Below, piece after piece: positions 61,746-64,000 of a DNA stretch of 64,000 nucleotides. The notes under the pieces were generated by a model, which made no database searches, was not told the origin of the DNA, and saw nothing but the letters and a program-made list of their open reading frames with translations. Numbering within the stretch: the first letter of the stretch is position 1; every line of letters starts with the position of its first letter. Source of the stretch: Parasedimentitalea denitrificans (GTDB taxonomy: Bacteria > Pseudomonadota > Alphaproteobacteria > Rhodobacterales > Rhodobacteraceae); the NCBI RefSeq assembly GCF_011813015.1, contig NZ_QHLQ01000020.1, positions 7,456 through 71,455 on the forward strand, given 5' to 3'. A program made the translations under genes and the position numbers.

Positions 61746-62756
61746 TTACTGCGAGAGCATAAGCCCGCTGACCTTGGCGTCCAGCCATATGCGGGCCTGA
61801 TCTACCCATGCCACATAGCTGCTGATGAAAGGATCTGCCTGTGGCAGGACTTCAGCGATTTGTCGGGCGTTGGTATAGGTCAGGACCATTACGAGCATCA
61901 ATAGAACGATAATGGCAAAGCCCCGCGAAAATCCACTTTTGCGGCGGGGTGGGTGCTCTGTTTCGGTTGCGATCGGTGCTTGTGCTGCAGGGTCACTGTT
62001 GGCCCGCAGGGTCGAGTTGATTTCTTCGATGTCTGGCAACAACCCACGCCGCGATCCGCTTTCGGCTGCGGCGAGGAGTGCGGGGTTCTCACCTTTTAGC
62101 CGAGCCATGCGATCACGGGCCTGGCTAGCCCGACGTGAGGGCTCGTCAATGGGGCCTGCATCAAGGCCCAGTTCCGGTTGGCTTTCCAGACCGGTGTTTT
62201 CTGCGGCCCTTAGCTTGGCCTCACGTTCTGCTTCCTCGCGCAAAATACCAGTAACCGAGGGGTCCATGCCACGGGCAAGCCCGGGATGGGCAGGCGTCTC
62301 GATCTGGTCTTCCTCAACCAAATTGTCTTCGCCCGGATCATCCTCGGTGGTGTCTTCTTCATCTGGGTCCGCTTCCGAGATGGGGTCCGGGTCAACATCC
62401 GGCTCGTCATCCCTGTCCAATACTTCGGGCTGCGGCTCGGGGTCGTCTTCGGCGTCTTCGTGAGGAATTTCTGCTTCGGGCTGCTGGACGGTTTCCTCGT
62501 CCTGTTCCTCTGTCAGTTCCTCGTCTGGCTCTTTAACGATGTCTTCGGTCGGTTGCTCGGTCGGTGGTTCAGGCTGGGTTTCCTGAACAGGTTCGGCAAA
62601 CGGGGTATCCTCTGGCGTGTCGGCTGGGGCAGAATTGGGACCGGATTGATACCAGGTATCGCCACAATTGGAGCATTGCACGTCTCGGCCGTCGGACGGA
62701 ATGACCTCGTCCGGTACCTCATACTGGGCGTCGCAGTTCGGACATGTCAGCCGCAT
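61746..62756 (-). CDS. Zinc-ribbon protein with acidic linker and TM helix
   Basis: A 336-residue protein. An N-terminal MJ0042-type zinc ribbon (CPNC at 5-8, CSNC at 28-31) is followed by a Glu/Asp/Pro-rich low-complexity stretch (about 50-150) and one C-terminal transmembrane helix. Divergent from ftsE. Role unknown, perhaps a scaffold near the divisome. Confidence 0.85.
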   Translation of the reverse strand: MRLTCPNCDAQYEVPDEVIPSDGRDVQCSNCGDTWYQSGPNSAPADTPEDTPFAEPVQETQPEPPTEQPTEDIVKEPDEELTEEQDEETVQQPEAEIPHEDAEDDPEPQPEVLDRDDEPDVDPDPISEADPDEEDTTEDDPGEDNLVEEDQIETPAHPGLARGMDPSVTGILREEAEREAKLRAAENTGLESQPELGLDAGPIDEPSRRASQARDRMARLKGENPALLAAAESGSRRGLLPDIEEINSTLRANSDPAAQAPIATETEHPPRRKSGFSRGFAIIVLLMLVMVLTYTNARQIAEVLPQADPFISSYVAWVDQARIWLDAKVSGLMLSQ

Positions 62757-62953
62757 TCTGTGTCTCCTGAGCTATAAGCCCCTGTCGGATGGTGTTTTTC
62801 TAAAGAGCATAAGCAGTTCTGTCGCTTCTAGAAAGAGACAATTCATACCGATTTTCTGCGCCGGTCAAGCAGGGGATTGCCGGCAACAGCACGGGCCATT
62901 GAAACTACCCCGCTGCTGGGGCACAACGGATTGGATCTAATCAGGGGACAGCC

Positions 62954-63631
62954 GTGATCGAACTGGACAACGTAGGGTACAATTACGGCGGTGGCGAACT
63001 GCTGACCAATGTGTCAGCGCAGCTTTCTCCGGGGTCGTTCCATTTTCTGACCGGACCCTCGGGCGCGGGTAAGACGACGCTGCTGAAACTATGTTACGGA
63101 GCGCTAAGCCCGACATCGGGTCGGGTGCGGGCGTTTAACATGGATGTAAAAGGACTGGATCGTGATCAGATGGCGATGTTGCGGCGGCGCGTTGGCGTTG
63201 TGCATCAGGATTGCCGGTTTCTGGACCACCTTGCGGTCAAAGAGAACATCGCCTTGCCGCTGACCGTGTCGGGCAAGGATATGAGCCTGGAAGAGGCCAA
63301 CCTGAGTGAGTTGATGAACTGGGTAGGGCTGTCGGAACGCGCTCATGCCAATCCCCCGGAACTGTCAGGCGGCGAACGGCAACGTGCGGCACTGGCGCGG
63401 GCTGTCATTCTGTCACCCGAGGTGGTGATTGCAGATGAACCGACGGGTAACGTTGATTGGGAAATGTCGCAGCGATTGCTGCGGTTGTTGGTTGAGCTAA
63501 ACCGCATGGGTAAAACCATTTTGGTTGCCACCCACGATCTGTCGTTGATACGGGCTGCCAAAAATCAGGTGCAGACACGGGTGCTGCGGATCTCGGACAA
63601 GAGATTACAATTGGCGGGGGCAGACCTATGA
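62954..63631 (+). CDS. ftsE: Cell division ATP-binding protein FtsE
   Basis: A 225-residue ABC ATPase of the FtsEX divisome complex, which regulates septal hydrolases. Walker A GPSGAGKTTLLKL, signature LSGGERQR, Walker B VVIADEPTGNVD, H-loop ATHDLSL. GTG start. Overlaps ftsX by ATGA. Confidence 0.94.
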   Translation: MIELDNVGYNYGGGELLTNVSAQLSPGSFHFLTGPSGAGKTTLLKLCYGALSPTSGRVRAFNMDVKGLDRDQMAMLRRRVGVVHQDCRFLDHLAVKENIALPLTVSGKDMSLEEANLSELMNWVGLSERAHANPPELSGGERQRAALARAVILSPEVVIADEPTGNVDWEMSQRLLRLLVELNRMGKTILVATHDLSLIRAAKNQVQTRVLRISDKRLQLAGADL

Positions 63632-64000
63632 CTGGTCGTATCCGCCAGCTGATTGTTGGCGATGTGCAGGCGGACCGGGTGGTACCGCCAAGTGGGTTTA
63701 CCGCGCAGCTGACCTTGTTTGTGGCAGCTGCGATGGCATTTCTGACGGTGTTTGCGCTTGCGCTTTCGCTGGCATCTGGTCGGCTTGCGGATCGCTGGGC
63801 GGATGAGCTGGCGCGGGCCGCAACGCTGCGTATCAATGCGCCGGCGGATCAGCGGGCTGCGCAAACTGCGGCGGCCCTGACCGTGTTGGAACAAACACCT
63901 GGTGTGGCCTCGGCACGGGCGCTGAGCGCGGATGAGCAGGCAGAGCTGCTGGCCCCGTGGTTTGGCGCGGAGCTACCGTTGGACAGCCTGCCGGTTCCGC
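63628..64000 (+). CDS. ftsX: Cell division protein FtsX (partial)
   Basis: First 124 codons of the FtsX permease; the window ends before the stop. An N-terminal cytoplasmic stretch is followed by the first transmembrane helix (about 30-53), then the start of the periplasmic loop. ATGA overlap with ftsE confirms the pairing. Confidence 0.9.
   Translation, partial: MTGRIRQLIVGDVQADRVVPPSGFTAQLTLFVAAAMAFLTVFALALSLASGRLADRWADELARAATLRINAPADQRAAQTAAALTVLEQTPGVASARALSADEQAELLAPWFGAELPLDSLPVP

Noticed and set aside
62286..62777. A 163-residue plus-strand frame antisense to the zinc-ribbon protein
   Set aside because: Phe/Val-rich product arises from the complement of the acidic repeat region; shadow only.
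1..64000. tRNA or rRNA genes
   Set aside because: No acceptor-stem/T-loop pattern or rRNA-like conserved segment was found by reading both strands; short tRNA-like motifs inside genes were in coding frames.

Overview
The window looks like a contiguous piece of chromosome from a marine-type alphaproteobacterium of the Rhodobacteraceae (Roseobacter group). The grounds are moderately high GC with frequent GTG/TTG starts, dense ATGA/TAATG gene overlaps, and family choice: a plant-type glutamate-cysteine ligase, the 44-residue aa3-oxidase subunit IV, a long-chain polyprenyl synthase with UbiA, phaAB-type PHB genes, a TIGR02302/DUF4175 protein beside argH-lysA, and a DmdC-like acyl-CoA dehydrogenase. 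I see no rRNA, tRNA, CRISPR array, insertion sequence or prophage. The window ends inside ftsX.

Layout. 1-10 kb: a secreted protein behind a CtrA-like site, a GntP-like permease with a divergent LysR regulator, an OmpA-family protein, ubiA, rsmE, a GNAT protein and gshA. 10-16 kb: a tightly overlapping minus-strand operon running pyrB - conserved membrane protein - four small bacterial-PH-like genes - a dihydroorotase homologue lacking its metal ligands - plsY. 16-24 kb: an unusual uracil-DNA-glycosylase-like gene, a phosphoesterase, moaB and an RND efflux pair. 23-33 kb: NUDIX, a DsbD-alpha-like protein, yqgE, the Sua5/YrdC gene, an acyl-CoA dehydrogenase operon, a membrane GDPD overlapping a secreted phospholipase-A2-like gene, and the oxidase subunit. 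33-38 kb: azlCD and the molybdenum cofactor genes fdhD-mobA-mobB-moeA. 38-46 kb: greA with a leader terminator, soxR with a divergent VOC gene, ETF-QO, a TPR lipoprotein-like protein and ispE. 46-54 kb: polyprenyl synthase, a DUF2007 protein, a methyltransferase, an EamA/LysR pair, phaB and phaA. 54-64 kb: a degenerate EAL protein, a TlpA-type thioredoxin, argH-lysA-DUF4175, and ftsEX.

How the parts fit. Several blocks serve envelope and lipid supply: plsY, GDPD with PLA2-like, RND, OmpA-like and ftsEX. Others serve respiration and redox: ubiA, polyprenyl synthase, ETF-QO, oxidase IV, gshA and soxR. A third set is cofactor assembly (Moco). The most notable non-textbook observations are: (1) a 753-bp tandem duplication inside the pyrB-pyrC'-plsY operon that made two PH-like gene pairs, one truncated and one frameshifted in a homopolymer; (2) a family of two-hairpin intergenic modules (six copies; three of them carry a shared ~130-bp upstream arm); (3) a second, short 3'-end element recurring behind genes; (4) enzyme-family members missing catalytic residues (PyrC', UDG-like, EAL); and (5) operator-like palindromes for CtrA, SoxR and PhaR.
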